A DNA stretch of 7,598 nucleotides, from the NCBI GenBank assembly GCA_937911885.1, contig CALDPW010000054.1, positions 1-7,598 on the forward strand. Reading direction: 5' to 3'. This document shows positions 6,834-7,598 of the stretch, one piece after another. Numbering within the stretch: position 1 is the first letter of the stretch; each line of letters starts with the position of its first letter. The translations under genes were made by a program, and so were the position numbers. The stretch is from an uncultured Clostridia bacterium (lineage in GTDB: Bacteria; Bacillota; Clostridia; Christensenellales; UBA1242). The notes under the pieces were generated by a model. The model did not search any database and was not told the origin of the DNA. It saw only the letters and a list, made by a program, of their open reading frames with translations.

Positions 6834-6863
6834 TTGACTTTGAATAAGGGTGGGTGGTAGAAT
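6834..6863 (+). promoter_or_regulatory. Strong predicted promoter of the 23S rRNA transcript
   Basis: TTGACT (6834-6839) is a 5/6 -35 box. TAGAAT (6858-6863) is a 5/6 -10 box with an extended TG at 6855-6856. The spacer is 18 bases and contains GGGTGGGTGG (6848-6857). Together with the A/T tracts upstream this is a typical stable-RNA promoter. The start should be near 6870, about 170 bases before the 23S gene. No other gene lies between it and the 23S sequence. Confidence 0.8.
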
Positions 6864-6868
6864 ACGGA

Positions 6869-6891
6869 TGCACACTTTGAGAGAAGGTGCA
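6869..6891 (+). other. Hairpin at the 5' end of the 23S leader
   Basis: TGCAC (6869-6873) pairs with GTGCA (6887-6891), and CTT (6875-6877) pairs with AAG (6884-6886). That gives eight pairs with one bulged A around a six-base loop. It falls at or within a base or two of the predicted transcript start and may protect or process the leader. Confidence 0.45.
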
Positions 6892-7042
6892 AAAGAACAT
6901 TGACAACTGCATAATATAAAAGATAGAGAGAATATCGAGTAGAGAAAGTTTAAACATAACATGTAAACGAGTAATACGACGAATAATTCAATTTTAGAAC
7001 AAAAAAGTTCTTTCGAAATGACCAAGAAAAATCGACGAATAC
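6870..7042 (+). other. 23S rRNA leader resembling the distal part of a 16S-23S spacer
   Basis: This is the transcribed leader between the promoter and mature 23S. AGAACATTGACAACTGCAT (6895-6913) resembles the CATTGAAAACTG-type motif that precedes 23S in many Firmicutes 16S-23S spacers. Further on, AGAAC and GTTCT (6996-7000, 7007-7011) form a small hairpin ending in GTTCTTT, which is boxA-like, and CGACGAATA is repeated at 6977 and 7033. No tRNA gene or 16S sequence is present. The 5' processing strand for pre-23S probably lies near 7010-7042, but its 3' partner is outside the window. Confidence 0.55.

Positions 7043-7598
<556 letters not shown>

Noticed and set aside
6900..6928. Perfect TTGACA at 6900-6905 as a second 23S promoter
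   Set aside because: No acceptable -10 lies 16-18 bases downstream (ATAGAG or TAGAGA at best), and the string sits inside the spacer-like CATTGACAACTG motif, which explains it better.
6870..7042. A tRNA gene in the 23S leader
   Set aside because: I found no TTCGANNC-type T-loop, CCA end or cloverleaf pairing.

Overview
The window is AT-rich chromosomal DNA from a low-GC Gram-positive bacterium (Bacillota, Clostridia- or Bacilli-like). The evidence is a DnaD/DnaB-type replication initiation protein (a Firmicutes family), an sbcDC pair, a Firmicutes-type TraX family membrane protein and a 23S rRNA 5' end of Firmicutes character. The standard code fits: tryptophan is TGG and the DnaD/DnaB-like gene ends in TGA. 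I cannot name the species.

Layout, left to right. (1) 1-1820, minus strand: a DnaD/DnaB-like primosome protein, followed through an ATGA start/stop overlap by a gene that runs off the left edge. Its first ~87 residues look like the helical N-domain of a clostridial DnaC-type helicase loader, but it then enters an almost pure valine run encoded by GTT/GTA repeats. (2) 1821-1979: a divergent promoter region. (3) 1980-5847, plus strand: sbcD and sbcC overlapping by 14 bp, a nuclease-ATPase pair for processing DNA ends and hairpins. They end at a strong hairpin terminator at 5851-5880 that can also serve the convergent gene. (4) 5920-6642, minus strand: a TraX family polytopic membrane protein. 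(5) 6643-7042: a 400-base stretch without a long gene. It holds a possible traX promoter, a purine/G-rich patch with a direct repeat and a possible 14-codon ORF, A/T tracts, a strong extended -10 promoter and a 23S leader. (6) 7043-7598: the 5' end of a 23S rRNA gene, cut by the window edge.

Replication initiation (left) and double-strand-end processing (centre) share a divergent control region. The most notable structural point is that the 23S gene has no 16S gene before it: it follows its own promoter and a leader that still resembles the distal half of a 16S-23S spacer. Other points worth a second look are an SbcC with no CxxC zinc hook, a DnaD/DnaB-like protein with what look like four tandem C-terminal-type modules, and the poly-valine ORF at the left edge. 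Both edges lie in sequence that often breaks assemblies (simple repeat, rRNA), so the window may be a whole contig.
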